Of a stretch of DNA of 64,000 bases, positions 63,432 to 64,000 are shown piece by piece. Numbering within the stretch: the stretch's first letter is position 1; the number at the start of each line of letters is the position of its first letter. The stretch comes from Desulfogranum marinum (GTDB lineage: Bacteria; Desulfobacterota; Desulfobulbia; Desulfobulbales; Desulfobulbaceae). Below the pieces are notes generated by a model, which was not told where the DNA came from, made no database searches, and worked only from the letters and a program-made list of their open reading frames with translations. The DNA lies in contig NZ_JAFFQD010000001.1 in the NCBI RefSeq assembly GCF_016918565.1, positions 186,001 to 250,000 on the forward strand, in the 5' to 3' direction. Both the position numbers and the translations under genes were made by a program.

Positions 63432-64000
63432 ATGAAACTCGCTATTCTCTCATGCAGCCCAAATTGCTACAGTACTCGTCGGCTCCGAGAAGCCGCTCAG
63501 CAGCGCGGCCACAATGTGAAAGTACTTAATACCCTTAAATTCGCGATTGACCTTGAGCAAGGTATGCCTGATCTCTATTTTCGGACAAAACGACTCTCTC
63601 ATTATGATGCCGTCCTTCCCCGAATTGGATCATCAATCACCTATTTTGGGAACGCTGTGGTGAGACAATTTGAACAAATGGACGTATTTTGTGCAAACTC
63701 GTCCAGCAGTATTGCTAATTCAAGAGACAAGCTGCGAAGCTTGCAGATATTGAGTCGACACCATATCGGCATACCTAAGACGACCTTTGTGCGCGATAAG
63801 AAAGATGTGCTGCCCGCCATTGAACGCGTCGGCGGAGCACCGGTAATCATAAAATTGATTGAGGGCACGCAAGGTATTGGGGTGCTGTTGGCAAATTCAA
63901 TAAGTACTGCTGCGGCTATTATTGAGCTGTTGCAAAGCCAGAAACAAAGTGTGTTAATTCAAAAATTCGTCAAAGAGAGCAAAGGTCGTGACATTAGAGC
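63432..64000 (+). CDS. rimK: RimK-family ATP-grasp ligase, 5' part
   Basis: The frame starts MKLAILSCSPNCYSTRRLREAA and runs open to the window end (about 189 codons). The RimK landmarks visible are LPRIGSSITYFGNAVVRQFE, CANSSSSIANSRDKLRSLQILS, and the start of the ATP-grasp domain PVIIKLIEGTQGIGVLLA. The enzyme adds glutamates to the ribosomal protein S6 C-terminus or to a related acceptor. The gene is cut by the window edge. Confidence 0.9.
   Translation, partial: MKLAILSCSPNCYSTRRLREAAQQRGHNVKVLNTLKFAIDLEQGMPDLYFRTKRLSHYDAVLPRIGSSITYFGNAVVRQFEQMDVFCANSSSSIANSRDKLRSLQILSRHHIGIPKTTFVRDKKDVLPAIERVGGAPVIIKLIEGTQGIGVLLANSISTAAAIIELLQSQKQSVLIQKFVKESKGRDIR

Noticed and set aside
1-64000. tRNA, rRNA, riboswitch, phage or integrase genes
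   Set aside because: No cloverleaf with a CCA end, rRNA stretch, known riboswitch core or recombinase motif was seen on either strand by reading; a covariance-model search would be needed to exclude small RNAs.

Overview
The window reads as a chromosomal stretch of a free-living, Gram-negative, anaerobic or micro-aerobic, signal-rich bacterium. The best guess is a Desulfobulbales-type Desulfobacterota (sulfate-reducer relative). Grounds are a class-I hybrid cluster protein with an FNR/HcpR-like promoter, a bacteriohemerythrin, a PocR-domain protein, a CcdA/thioredoxin/ArsR-linked permease operon, outer-membrane and periplasmic proteins, and many PAS/Cache histidine kinases with sigma-54 regulators. 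No dsr, apr or rRNA marker is present, so the affiliation is an inference. No tRNA, rRNA, CRISPR, phage or intact transposase gene was seen.

Layout. 1-5.1 kb: PocR sensor protein, LysE-type exporter, and an emrAB-like multidrug efflux operon headed by a MarR regulator with a small membrane protein at its end. 5.2-9.9 kb: hcp, a cupin, an ElyC/YdcF-like envelope protein and a DUF2860-like outer-membrane protein. 9.9-15.4 kb: Cys-cluster protein, SYLF protein, crotonase, methyltransferase, then a cytidylate-kinase-like gene with a degenerate receiver gene. 15.4-23.4 kb: an NtrC-type response regulator and kinase, divergent from a yhiI-rbbA-yhhJ export operon. 23.7-29 kb: amino-acid permease, hemerythrin, a decayed kinase fragment next to a MITE-like element, a PilZ protein and an aminotransferase. 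29.7-35.6 kb: a four-PAS hybrid kinase and a three-gene operon (cytoplasmic solute-binding-like protein, HypB/UreG-like GTPase, ABC ATPase without a permease). 37.3-40.4 kb: arsR-permease-redox protein-thioredoxin-ccdA. 40.6-50.8 kb: a small ORF with a glycerophosphodiesterase, two Cache hybrid kinases (one paired with a periplasmic binding protein) and a chemoreceptor. 51-62.5 kb: a large two-component/TSUP/PEP-synthase-like cluster. 62.9-64 kb: rimB-like protease and the start of rimK.

How the parts work together. Two sites have a kinase plus sigma-54 activator next to divergent transcription units carrying good -24/-12 promoters: 18.42 kb before yhiI-rbbA-yhhJ, and 59.60 kb before the TSUP/PEP-synthase-like operon. 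Further -24/-12 matches precede the cytidylate-kinase-like gene and the cupin, so sigma-54 control is a theme here. The arsR operon carries two copies of a CATwTGG-N8-CCAAATG operator, one placed over a clear promoter. hcp has a TTGAC-N4-ATCAA box correctly spaced from a -10 element.

The two best candidates for undescribed biology are: (1) the 51.8-62.5 kb cluster, where a PEP-synthase-like protein with the phospho-histidine domain but no recognisable catalytic barrel is encoded with stand-alone receivers, a TSUP transporter, a small periplasmic-loop membrane protein and a helix-turn-helix/pseudo-receiver protein; and (2) the 32.6-35.6 kb SBP-GTPase-ATPase operon. Several dispersed non-coding repeats (a ~125-bp MITE-like element, a ~100-bp hairpin family, a ~50-bp repeat) mark the intergenic regions.
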